Shown: positions 33,017 through 45,600 of the stretch, one piece after another
Numbering within the stretch: the first letter of the stretch is position 1
How the letters are laid out: every line of letters starts with the position of its first letter
Assembly: GCA_964019415.1 (NCBI GenBank)
Contig: OZ025889.1
Location: forward strand, 2,976,501 to 3,040,500
Length of the DNA: 64,000 nucleotides
Direction: 5' to 3'
DNA from: Ianthella basta
Lineage: Eukaryota > Porifera > Demospongiae > Verongiida > Ianthellidae
The notes under the pieces: model-generated
The model's input: the letters and a program-made list of their open reading frames with translations, nothing else
What the model was told of the DNA's origin: nothing
The model's database searches: none
Made by a program: the position numbers and the translations under genes

Positions 33017-35635
33017 CACGGCAATCACGCACAGCATGCATGCAGCACTAACTTACACATGCAATCTAACAGCAATAGCAGTCACAGTCCAATTGATAGA
33101 AAAGGACTCAGACTTTTGTTCACCACCCTCTATACTCTATTCCATGCTGTGATGAAGTCACTCACATCAGCTTTATGCTTTGAAACTGGCTTAAAGTATT
33201 GAACAGTACTCTTGATCTGCTGCACCTGGTACTTTGGTTCTTGAGCTGCAGCCATTTGTTGTCTGCCACACAAGTCAAGAATTATGTGTTACTATCAGAA
33301 AGTATTAAACACAATCAATTATATTTCTGCATGTCCTTTAAGCACACCCACCATGTCTTCCCAGATGACTAGCATATTCTCATAAGGAGTGATCATACTC
33401 AAATGTAAGTTATCTGTGTATCTATTCACCTTTTCAGCTGCAGGTATGCTTTGCTGTTCTGATGAGGCTGTATCTCTGCTTTCTGCATCACTTTGCCCTC
33501 GGCTGAGAGTCCACTGCCATCACTTTCAGAAAATATGAACATTGACTGGCCTTCAAATGTCTGCATATGAACTTTGTGGTGTCGAGGGATTTCGGGCAGT
33601 GCAGTGTTCCTAGCATCACCTTCTGCAGCGGGCACTCCTGCTCGAGAAGGTCCTGCCACACTGGATGTGGAGGCACTATGCTGCTGATCTTCAACCAGCT
33701 TTGCATTAAGGTCAAATGATATTTCTGTCTTTTCACCACTGCACAAAGGTAACACAAAGGCAACATGGGAGCAGCACATGCTCGGGCCTTACATGCACAG
33801 TAGCTATACACTAGCTGATCCAATTGCACACAGAGCTGTCAGTCACCTGCATGGAACCGCACAGTCTAACATGATAGGGATGCCAACAGCAACCACAGGT
33901 CCACACTGGTTAATTCACAGAATAGCTGAAGTAACTATCCCCATTACTGAATCCAATCTCATCACTATAATCAACTCTATAGAATACCAAGCACTATATA
34001 ATTATTGAACTAACATTCTACTGCACAACAATCCATGAGAAGTGACAAGTGACTGTACCTACGTAGGTAAAGTACTGTAGATGCAGCACTAAATATTCAC
34101 ACACATCCCTGTTCTACTGTATGGGCTTATTAACTTTTCATAGGACTAATTTTTCACAATTAATTCAATAATTCAATGTGCCATTAAGTATGAGCAAAGT
34201 GGTGCATAACTCTATAAAATGGACGCCAAACGATGCCCCTTTGTTCTATTGTAGCTTTTGCATTTTGTATAGGCACAAACACATACAACACATCATTAGA
34301 TATCAATTTAGCTACCATATTTGTCTGAATAGAGGCCTGGGTCTCTATTTCTTTCCAGAGGTTCCCAGCCTCTATTCGAGCCTGGCTTCTATTAAAAAAC
34401 TCTAAAACTGAAGTGATACCTAACCATGTTTCCTACATAAAACGTGACAAAACATGGCTGCCGTTGAGATGCATGTGCAAGTTGCCACATTCATAATTCA
34501 GTCTGGTCCCTCACAGTGGCTTCTGTTGGGGCTCTTCTGTGTTCACTCCATATGTAGCATTAGTTAAAGAATTTGCTACACAGCGCAATGTTTCTTGGAC
34601 ATTAATACTGCAGCAGGGACTCCAGTCAGTCACAACATGCTGCGCTGCATTTGATTCGTACCTAGAGTGCACCTCAGATTCTGAACAGTCCAGTGTGTGC
34701 ATTCGGACCCAGCCTCTATTAAAGGATCGCTGCTTGGATCCTCAGCTTCTATGCGAGACACAGCTTCTATTGAGCCTGGCTTCAATACGGACAACTACGG
34801 TATGTAGATTCACTGGCAATAAGTGGCCTATGATGTTGATTTACTTGTACTTAAGGTGATATGGAAGGCTCCAGGATTCATTTAGGGTACATTACTTTTG
34901 ACTATGCAACCCTCAAACCATACAGCCAATCATTGAATATTACAAATATGATTATCAAGTAAATTTCTCATAATCCAGTGTCAGTCATTGATTGATGGGC
35001 ACTTCCGTGCTTGAGATAAACTAACTGGAAACTAGAAGCATGATGCATCTGCATTGGGAACATAGATCACAAAATTATGCCTAAGTTATAAGAATAAAAG
35101 TGGACAGATGCTTATGCCTTGCAATACCAATATCCTGAACTCACACTATATTCCCAAATTGTGGTGTGCATTCTATAGAATGTGTAATTTCATAGTAAGT
35201 GCAGAACATATCTACTGTCTACCTATGGAAGTCAGATTCCAAGAGAAGCCTGGCAAAATATGCACACTTGCAGCCCCAAAGATCTTTCCTATCAGCCACA
35301 CAACTCTCATGCACCATGCAGTGTGTCTATGCATGCACGGAACTGTGTTCACCCTACACAGTAATGCTCATGACTCCAACGTCTTCACGGTTAGCCGCCT
35401 TCCATACGTCAGACAGATAATTAGGGATCTGCATATGTAGGTACGGCGTGTACGAATATCAGTCATACAGAAGAGAAGTGAAACATGTAAATAGAGAAAG
35501 CATTGTTTCTTGGCCCTTGGTACATCATTTCGTAAGTAGTGACAGCATTACGTCGTTCACCTTGATGAGCCACACCCCTCTAGTGGCACCTGTAAGATCT
35601 AACTCCTTGGACTTGCACTTATCGCCCTTCCCCAT
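31488..35635 (-). CDS. GTF2F2: GTF2F2, TFIIF beta subunit (RAP30)
   Basis: Five exons join in phase to 268 codons plus stop (human protein 249 aa): 35635-35561, 35428-35358, 33738-33430, 33262-33166 and 31742-31488. The N-terminus has ELDLTGATRGVWLIK and then PNYLSDVWKAANREDVG, the conserved start of the RAP30 dimerisation domain. Exon 3 continues with EKTEISFDLNAKLVE and ends LQLKR. Exon 4 holds the linker with YFKPVSKHKAD. Exon 5 is the winged-helix DNA-binding domain (DDRELVLDLIFAAFQQHQYY, PPVYLKEILREV, NMWELKPEFRHY). TFIIF beta binds RNA polymerase II in the nucleus and recruits it to promoters. The extra length comes from a Ser/Ala-rich insert in exon 3 (about residues 60-95). Exon 2 is only 71 nt and the TAG just after its donor would stop readthrough. 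The gene ends 42 nt before DAW1. Confidence 0.95.
31743..33165 (-). other. GTF2F2 intron 4
   Basis: This 1.4-kb intron contains a long (CA)n tract at its upstream end and a slightly GC-richer stretch at 32150-32360 with no recognisable product. Confidence 0.5.
32920..33014. repeat. (CA)n / (GCAC)n microsatellite
   Basis: Four GCAC units are followed by about 38 CA units in GTF2F2 intron 4. Open frames across it (poly Thr-His or Val-Cys) are artefacts of the repeat. Confidence 0.97.
34313..34802. mobile_element. MITE-like element with TACCRTAKTTGTC termini
   Basis: The left end TACCATATTTGTCTGAATAG and the inverse of the right end (TACCGTAGTTGTCCGTATTG) match at most positions. The interior repeats AGCCTCTATT / GCTTCTATT motifs near both ends. 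The 490-bp size, the terminal TA and the lack of any coding capacity fit a non-autonomous DNA transposon. It lies in GTF2F2 intron 2. Confidence 0.7.
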
Positions 35636-35961
35636 CTTCTCTAGACCTAGCTCCGCTCTCTCACGCGCGGTGAGAAATCCAACACGCGCAAGAACGCACT
35701 AACGCAAACGAAGAAGATTGGAAACCCGCTTAGTTTAATTTATAAACTAGTCCACAAACATTTCTTTCAAAATTACAAGCTTAATGAAGAGAATAGAATT
35801 CAATCACTACTTGATACAAAAGAGCTCAAGAATATAGTTAGCTAAAATGGCTCCACTACAACACACTACATCTATGTATACAAGAGTTGGTAAAGGCTTA
35901 CTATAACTATCCTACATAAGCGTGTATACTATAAATGGTTTCCAGTAATCCAGATACGAGA
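35636..35961. other. Intergenic region between the giant gene's 3' end and the GTF2F2 start
   Basis: Only 326 bases separate the stop of the giant gene (35962) from the upstream GTF2F2 start on the same strand. It must hold both the 3' UTR of the former and the promoter/5' UTR of the latter. An ATTAAA on the - strand (35735-35740) is a possible poly(A) signal. No TATA box is evident. Confidence 0.5.
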
Positions 35962-36668
35962 TCAAGCTTCTGACAGGTCCTTGTTTCCAGCATGCTTCTT
36001 CTGATATATCCACATCATGGCTGTAGCAAGTAATACAGTGCTACCAAATACCAACATAGCAGGCAAAGACCACATGGAGAATCCATAAGCCACTTCAGGC
36101 TGAGTGTCCTCAACATGAGGCACTGACTTAGGGCTTCGCTTGGCCCTCTTAATCTCATCCACTGCTGGCTTATGCTCATCTACATGATGCTTCATGTCAT
36201 GAAGTGGAGACTTTGGATTAGGCAACTTTGCTTCACTAACACTCCTCCTACGTCTCCTTCCCACAGTAGTGACTGGCAGAGTAAAGGATGTGTTGACGGC
36301 TCCATCAGACACAAAGATATTAAATGCATCCACATTTGGGTTAGTAGCTCTGTTTGTGTACTGCAGTGTACGCAGCAGTTCTTCATATTCGGAAGCCATA
36401 GCCATGCCTTGGAGTCTCAGCTCTCTGGTTGATACATCAAACTCACTGACTTCAATGGCAGAGTTGGACATGGAGGTGCTTAGATCTTCAGCACAGTCAA
36501 CCATACATGCAGACAGTCCTGCAGGAGGAGCACCAAGTATAAAGAATGTAGCAGCATACTCTCCGGGCAGATGCCTATCCACATGACCATTGGTGATCCC
36601 TCTGACTCCAATCAGTAGGCGACTCTCAGTCACTGTGGTAGGTCCTTCCACATCATGAGACAAGGGCA
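35962..36668 (-). other. Final exon: LamG end, cadherin-like repeat end, cleavage sites, membrane helix, tail
   Basis: Begins LPLSHDVEGPTTV after the splice, completes the third LamG domain (RLLIGVRG, then EYAATFFILG and ACMVDC), and closes the surrounding repeat with LLRTLQYTNRATNPN and FIVSDG-like FNIFVSDGAVN. Two basic motifs follow: GRRRRRSVSE (about 36240-36265) and KRAKRS (about 36135-36152), both suited to furin-type convertases. A His- and charge-rich linker leads to the helix and to the tail QKKHAGNKDLSEA. The annotation of cleavage is inferred from sequence only. Confidence 0.85.
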
Positions 36669-39600
36669 CTGCAAAGGCACAAGGTAAACCAGGTAACAAA
36701 TAGAACACAGCCAGTGGATGCTTCAATAAGGAGGTGAATCACTGCAACATACATGTATATTGGTAAGTGGCGATTTATGTACTTGACTAGTATCACTATT
36801 AATGACTCAAAGATACATTTTGCTATGGGTATCATTGACTCCATTCACTTGCATGATTCTCTGCATACATAATTATATTGCAATAATTCATAAAGAGAAA
36901 GGCTATACATGCCACGATTGCTTGCAGAGCTGCAAACCATTTTGCACTAGGCCCCATATACTTGAAACAGCTAGAATCTCAGCATTCCCCACATCAATGT
37001 ATTTGGCCCGCTCACTAACACTTATCGGGTCTCATGGAAGCAAATAGCTGCATGTTAAACTGACATGTGTTTGTCAACATCTCTACCAAAAATTATAGGG
37101 AATGTGGCTTCCTTGCTAACCTGTACATACATTTCAGAGTTCAGATGCTATAGGTGAAAGTGGTGTGTACAAATTATGCTAATATTCACCATATGCAAGG
37201 CTTCTGTGAATCTCCACCAAAATACAATGGACAAAAGAACTATCCTGAAAGGTGCTACAGCTATTAAGGTAACAGGGCCATAAAATCATCACTCCAAAAC
37301 CTACTCTACAATTAAATGGTAACACAGGTGAAGTACACTATTGTAAGTGCTTTTGATACCTACATATATTCTACTCAAAGATTGTGCTAATACAGCACTA
37401 CAGTACATGCGAATATACTTACAGGCATTTCCATTGATTTCTGTTGGATAAGTGATCACATGGCTTGTCACTAGTCTGGCATCAACAGCCAATTGCACAG
37501 CCCTGTTGTTGTAAATGATCATGATGAAATGAAACCTATCATCATCCAGTGGCTCAGAAAGCTGGAAGACAATACGGACTAAGGCAGCAAAACCAGAAAT
37601 CCCCTTTTGTTTCAGATACACAAGGATACGAGTGTCTTGAGAGTTATACTCTACAGCAAAGTACCTCTCAGTTCCCATTTGGTTAGAGAAACTTATGATG
37701 TAGCCACTTGAACCAGGGCTTAGCTTAATCCATGTGATGAAGGCAAAAGGTTGAAGAGTGCCCTCAAAATAAGTAAAGTCAGTGAGATTCTGCTGCTCTG
37801 CATAACCATCAGTACCTAGTACCAACCTCTGGTTCATCACCCCTCCACTAGTATCTACCAGCCTGTTGGAATTTGTGCCAAACAGAGTCACACTAGCTGT
37901 AAGATACTGTAAGGTGTTGGAGACTCCACATGATTGTGTCAGTTTTGTACTGACATCATAGTCTTCCCAACACATAACTCCAGAGAATGGTGAAATTGAT
38001 AATGGAGTTGATCCTGTCAAAGTCACTACAACTTCTGTGAGTGGCAAATTATCAGCATCTACTAGGGAGAAGGCATTTCCAAAAATGGAAGTTGGTCCGG
38101 GTACTTGCAGCTCAAACGTTCCGTTGTAGCTAACCTGTGGGGGCTCATCATTTAGGTTCTCCACATTGATAATGATGGTTGCAGTGCCAGTGACTGGAGG
38201 GTCTTCTTCATCAACTGCGTAAACCTCAAATGAGATAACTGAACCCACATCTTCATGATCCAGTGGACCAGACAGGTATACAAACCCAGAGCCATTCACT
38301 AAAACCCGAGAAGCATACTGATCCTCAATCTGGTATACCAGTGGAATGTCAAGGCCAGTAGTTGCTGTTACCACAGTAATGGTACTGTACACTACATTCT
38401 CTGTTAGGAAAACGGTATACTCAGATTGGTTGAACACAGGAGCATTGGCTATTAGAACTGAAGCATATGCTATATTGCTCAATTCTCCAAAGCTGTCTGT
38501 CACCTGGACACTTGACACACGAACCAATCTCTGCCCAATGTTGTTAGCTGTGTTCAGATAAGTGATGTTACTGAGTAGGTCAATGTATTCAGCAGTACTG
38601 CTTAATCCGTCAGCTGTGAGAGTAAATTCTTCTACATCAAATGATATAGACCCAAAACTGCCACTTAGCTGGCCATCCACAGATAAGCTCTCTCTTTCAG
38701 GATTCTGAACATCAGCCAGTATGACAACAGCCCTGCTGATGCCATCTCCAAAGTCACTGTCAGTGATGGCAATTGGCTCACTAAAGAGTTGAATCCTGTC
38801 TGATCCCTCAGCAAAACGAGTGAATCCTGTCTGGTTAGCTGTAGTGCCCTCACTGGCACTCAGGTCCAGAATTGGGACTTCTGGGACATCAGTGACGTCT
38901 ACCAGAACTGTAGCTGTACCAGTCCTAGCTGTGATCAGAGCCACTTCATCTACAACTTCAATAGAAAAGTTGTAAGTACTCCTCATTTCAAAGTCAAGTG
39001 GCCCTGACACCCTTAGCTCAGCAGAATTGGAAGACTCAATGTAAACCAATTCAAAAGGTAGAGATCCATCAACAACACGGTACTGGAAACTAGGTAGACC
39101 AAAGATGTTGTCCATGTCTGTGGCAGCCACAAATCCAACAGATTCCCCTAGCATGCTATTCTCTGGAATTGAAAACATGTACAAGCTGTCCGAAAACATT
39201 GGATCGTTGTCATTCTGTGGTTCTATGGACAGTGTGATGGTCAGAGTAGCCAGGTTACCTGCATTGTCTGACACATCAATGGTGATGGTGCGATTCACAA
39301 GAGATGGTTCAGGTGCAGTGCTCAAATACACTGTGTTGGACACAATGGAAACAATATTACTGATGGCATCTGCAGCAAGAACAAGGCGCTGGCTAAAAAC
39401 ACCATTAGGGAGCTGCAGGAAGTCAAGAGTGCCTTGAGGATTTCTTAAGTCAAATACAGTTCTGGTCACCTCGTTATTGTCTGGGTCCATGATAATTACA
39501 GACTCTGCTATCTTTACGGGGGATCCTCCCTCCACATACACTGTAGTGACTTGTTCACTGCCCCTGATGGTTATAGATGGTGGATCATTGATGGGGTAGA

Positions 39601-42600
39601 AATACACACTGGTGGTGTCTACATTACTAGGTAAGTTGCCACCATCAGTTACTGTGAAAGACACTTCACGGGCATTGGCTACCACAGAATAAGGGACATC
39701 AAGCAGTGGGGCACTAGATGACAGAAAAGTGACGGTCTGAAGCAGTTGTGTGTAGTCGCTGATTGAAGCAGTGCCACTGAAGGTGAAAGTAACAGGATCA
39801 GAAGTCACACTTATGGCAAGGGAAGTAGCCAATGACTCATCATACCCGAGAGAGTCACCTGGTTGCATATTGCCAGTAATGCTCACTGTTGCTCCAATCA
39901 TATCGATGTTGTCTGGATCTGAAATTGATAATCCAGGTGCAATAAAGACAGGTGGGTCTCTTTCAGTGTAGTTGCTCATTACAGAATTCACAGTCACAGT
40001 AGGTGCATCATTGATTGGACTGATGTGTACAACAGTATTAGCGGGCTCAGCATTGCTTTGACCCTCGGTATCAGTCAAAATGAAGTTCAGTAGGCGATCA
40101 GCTGTGTTGGGGTTGGTAGAAAGAAGCTCAAATTGAATTGATCTGGCTGCCCTTGTAAAGTCACTTGCTATTCCAGGTCCTGTAACAGTGATGGAATGTG
40201 TTCCACTGCCTGTTACTGTCACAAACTCATTGGACTCCAACAGGTACGTCAAACGCTCCTCATCAGTTCCTGAAGGGTTAGTAATGGAGACTGTGAGTGA
40301 CTGGATGGACGGATTGGAGGTACCCATTCGTGAAATTTGTATTGCTAAATCAGTCACTGCCACTGCACTACCTCCTTCTTGGAAAGTAGTTTCAAAGTCT
40401 CTACCAGCAGCTATCCCATTGAGATCAATAACAGGAGTGGCTGAGGCATCCCTTACAACAATAATGTTTCCATCTGATATTCCTGTTGGTTGTGAGGGAG
40501 CAGCAGCAACACTATCTGTACAACGGAAACTCAGACTACGGTCACCAAGGGTTGGATTCAAAATGGTATTTTCATACTGCACTTGCCTCAAGATGGTTGT
40601 ATAATTGATGGCAGGTAGAGGACTACTAGTGCTATCAAACACAAGCCTGGTACCATCTTGCTCTGGAGAGACAGTAGTACCACTTGGGAGGGTGCTTGGA
40701 GGTATGAGCTGTTCACCACCACATGCACAGAGACAACTAATTTCGTCTGCAGACAAAGGGCGGGAGTGATAAAAGTATCCTGAGATGTTACCAGCATAAC
40801 GACCATTTACCAGCGATTTTGGAATAGGTTTACCAATATACATTGGTACGTCACTTGGGATGTCTGCCAATGCCCCTCTCATTTGAATGGTATCAAGCAA
40901 AGCGCAGTCTCTGTAGACCAATATCTGTCTGTTGCTAGCATCAGACATGTCTACAACAAGGGCCCAGTGATGCTCTGAAGTGACAGGCTTGTCAAAGTTG
41001 CCAGCAGTGGTCAGTTGATGGCTAGAGTCGAAGACCACTTGTCCAGTACCATCAACAAAGGCATAATCAATGTTTAGCCTAGTACGTCGTATCCACATAG
41101 CCAGATACCAGTTGGTTTCATGATTGTTAAACACAAGTGGAAAACCTTCAGAAAACTGCTGCAGAACCATTGTAAATGTGAATCCATTCCCAGTGAATGC
41201 ACCAGAGGGGAACACACTTCTAGAAACAGTTCCAAGACCATCTTGATTCTGGCTGGGATCATCATCCCGGGAAAGTTCAACTTCATCACATTGATCTGCT
41301 TGGTTCAGTCTTTCTACCGTCATACCAGAGAAGGTTGCTTGTTGCAATATGTCAATGGTGTCAGTACTAAGAATACCACAACTATCCAGAATAACACCCT
41401 GACAGTTACACTCTGACAATGATAGGCTGGCATCAACTGGGTTTGGTGTTAGAGTCACCTCACACCCTTCAACCAGAGGGTTTTCATCAGGGTCATCCAC
41501 ATAAATAGCAGGACCAATGGAGATTGGTGATCTAGGATCACGTTCAGTTGCAAAAATGGCATCTGTCCTTTGTTGCACTACAGGAGGATTGTCTGCAACA
41601 TCTGTTATGGTAAAGGTGACAGTAGCGCTTCCTGTGCTTCCTTGCACATCTTGGACTGACACCACCAATTGTACAGAATCACCTAGGGTCTCACGATCCA
41701 AAATTGCCACATTGGTGATGGTTGCCATTACTGAACCATCTGGTAGGGATAATATGTTAGTAAACCCAATGCTTGGATCTCCAGTCACAAATGTAAGTGT
41801 GCTAGTGTTAATTTCGTTGTTTTCCACAGCAAAATCAGGATCTGAAATACTCAGAGTGGCAAGTGTGATGCCTGCAGCATTGTCATCAACAAAGATCCCA
41901 TCACGGGCAAGGTCTACCGTGATAACTGGAGCATTGTCATTGGTATCCTGTACTGTGACTGATATTGTGAGACTGCTGGACAGTTGGGGGTTCCCTTGAT
42001 CAGTGGCATAAACAGTGATGATGTGGAAGACATACTGTTCAGCATCTAATGTATCGGCAAAGATGACACCAGACACAGGATCCACAGAGAACAGGGCGAG
42101 TACTTCATCTGATGTCACAAGCATACCACCAGGTGTAGTAGAGGTGACAGAGCCAATGGAATACCTCACGGTGGCAGCTATGTTGTCAGTGTCATTGTCT
42201 ATGGCTATCTGCTGGTCAATGGCAATTCTACCTTGGTTCTCTTCTACAGGAATGCTTGCAAGTGGTACAGATGCGTTGACAAAGACTGGTGTGAACAAGT
42301 TAGCAGCTGAAAGTTCAATGCCAACACATGTAAGGGTACTGGAGTCTTCAAAATCGGTGACAGTTAAGCAGATTCGCCGGACAACACTCTCCTGCACATT
42401 AGTAGCATTATTCTGATAACGGATCTGGCTGATTGTATCAATGATCTGCTGTTGTGTGGCACCACCTTCACCAAATGTAACTTCGAAGCGGAAGGCACCA
42501 GGATACTCTGGGTCAGACAAAGGGCCCCTTGATACTGCCCCAGGTGGAAGGTTAGCATCAAAGACGATAGTCTCATCCTCTTCAGCATTCTGAGGGTTCA

Positions 42601-45600
42601 AAATGTAGATGTCAAGACTACCAAACCGACTGTCATCAGGGTCAACAAGGTCAATTGACTCAGTAGTGTACACCTGTGTAGGTCTGCTACGAACAGCAAT
42701 AGAGTCCTGAGGTGAAACCCTAATCTCTGGGACATCATTTTGACTAGTGATGTTCAAGGTAGTATAGCTTACACGAGGAACCCTGTTTTGCGCATTTAGA
42801 TCTGAAGCAGTCACACGTATGATTCTACTAGCATTGTTTGGCTCATCGACCAGATTGCAATAGAAGGTGTTATTGAGGACAACTCTCAGGTCATTGGCCG
42901 TCAAAAAATCAACTCCATATGTAACAGTTCCAGCTGTTGCATTCACTGCAGGAAGGTCAGTCAATCCAGTACCCCGATTGGTGACAGCAAAGTACAGGTA
43001 CTCTACTGGGAGTGCTGAACCATTCGCATACTGTATAAGTGTAGTGTTAACCACTGTAGCATCTCCATCAGCAGAAGCAATCTGCAGCATAACATTAGGA
43101 ACATCACTGTTACCATCTCCCTCAATATCATCCACTACCACATCAAGGGCAGTAATTCGAACACAACCTGTATCTTCAGTCCACTCAGTTTGGTAATTTC
43201 TGACATTGACACCGCCCAGGTATACTACAACAAGGTCTTCAAAAGGTACAATGCTTATGTCAACAAGAGCTTGATCGCTTTCAACACTTGCACCTCCAAA
43301 GGCATCTCCATTATCTCGAACAACAAATGAAACCACCCTGGTGGTCTCATCTGGCTTTCCAGGGTTGCGATTGTCATTTACGTACATTACCTCACGAAGA
43401 ATGGACACATATGTTTCAAAGGATCCTGAACCAGTGATGCGGAGAGTGAAGGAGGATGCAGTGCTTTCAGTGGTCATGGCAAAGCTGGCAAAACCTGACA
43501 GATCCAGTGTCAGATACTCAAGGTCCCCATCCGGTCTACCTATCAGAGACACATATGCAGCACTCAGACCATTGCTGTCCCCATCCTGAATCATTTGAGC
43601 AGTTCCTTGCAGGATAGGGGTTGACCCAATTTCTTCACGCCATGTAGCTATTGCTTCAAAGTTTAGTAGAACAGGTGGATCATTAACAAGTGTGAGAGAA
43701 ATTGCAACAGTTGATGGGGGTGCATTAGTTTTACCCGATGCATCCATTACAGTGATTTCCAAAGATCTTGACAGTGGCATCTGGTAGGTAGCATTGTAGC
43801 TGTAGAGAACTGAAGTGATGCCTGAGGTGAAGACACTTGCTGGTAGGTTTGGCACACCCGAGTCTGCTGGTGTAAGGAATGCAAGACCGTTACCTTGGAA
43901 AGCAAACTGCAAATCAGCAGGGAAATCAGCAGCTGTTGACAAAATATCATTTATCGTGCCAGCTGTTCCACCTACATGGATGACTCGAAGCTGAACCTGA
44001 CTGATCAGGGATGGACCACTATCCTGGTCATAGATCACTGCATCTGGGGACACGACAACTGATCCAGTAGATGACTCCTCATACTGGGTGGCAAAATTCA
44101 GACCTGATTGACTCAGGCCATTCAAGTCTGCTATTGGAGGCTGATCATCAACTAGTCTGGGTGATATACGAAGTGTTGACGTTGGTCCAAAGTTCACTGA
44201 GTCTTTAGCCTGAAGTGAAATTCGTCTGGGCCTGAGTTGGGGTTCTGGTAACTCCACATGATACACTAGTGAATTTAAGGCATTCTCCATGATTGACCGA
44301 GATGTAGTAATGTTGCTTCCATTGAAGAAAATTTCCAGAGTGCGTCTGAAAGGATTTTCAATAGTGTATACATGTTCTGTTGTCCCTGGTAGAGTTACAT
44401 ATTCTCCAGCTGTGATCAGCTGCCTCACTTCCTCGCTGGATAGTTCCCTGTACACCAACACTGACTGGGAATACAGGTTCTGATACACTTGGCTACCCAC
44501 AAAGATGTGAACAGCACCAGTAAAAGAGCTGGAAGCAGATAGCTCAACTTCAAAGGATACTGCGTATTGGTTTGAGATCACGTCAACAACATACAGTATA
44601 ATGTCTTCCCCAATACGAACACACTTTACAATCAGAACAGACCAGGAGCTGGGATCCAGTATGAACTGATAGTCAAATGTGTTAATCAGTGTTCTATTTG
44701 CAACAAAGAAGAGCTGTGTGGAGGAAATATCGATAGAAATGGAATAACTGGAAGACGTGAATGCAAGTATCTGATGTCTATCTGGAGAACCAGGCATAAA
44801 CCAAGTAAAGAAAGTGAAATTGGCCTCTTCCCCAGGTTGTAGGATTGGTACACTCATATGGTAAGGGCTAGGTCGGATGATACCTCCTGGACCAACAAAT
44901 TCATCCAAGGGGAAACTGGCATCAGTGAGGTTGATCAGCTGTGCAACTTTCTCATCGGCAATAAGTGCAAAGTTGGTATGGTCACTGTATCCTCCTTCCA
45001 GAGGGAATTCTGAATCACTTGTTGAAGGGAGCAACTGTACGAGGATGTATTCAATAGGGCTGGTACCAGCACCATCTGCATCATCAATGGTGTAGCCAGT
45101 GAAATCTACAGTGGTTTCACCTTCATTATATAAAATGTTCTGTTCTCTTGGAATAATCTTAGGTGGGCTGTCATCGATGTCCACAATCATGATGTGCACA
45201 GTGGTACTAGCTGGTGGTAGTCCAGAATTGTCTCTGGCAAGTACAGTAATGGAAATTGTGCTCTGTCCATCAGGAGGATCCCTGTTGAGTGGAGGGGAAC
45301 CTACCCGTCGTTGTATTGTAGCATAAACCAGATAGCCCTGTGCTGGAGTAAATGAACTCCTTGTTACCACAACTTGAAACTGATCAAGAGGGACCCCTGG
45401 ATTGGTGACTGACAGTTCAAAAGTAATGTCCACTGGGTTTGTGTCCCTGTCTGTGAGAGTTAACTCTCGTACTGGTGCTCCCTCTGCTAAGTCCTCATCC
45501 ACATTAGCAATGTGAGTGGCTTGTGAGAAACGTGGCGGCACATCATCTTGATCAGTGACACTGATAGTAATGGTGCCTACCAAACTGGAACGAGGAGGAG

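Noticed and set aside
32813..33202. Open frames encoding long Thr-His or Cys-Val runs
   Set aside because: They are translations of the (CA)n microsatellite in GTF2F2 intron 4.
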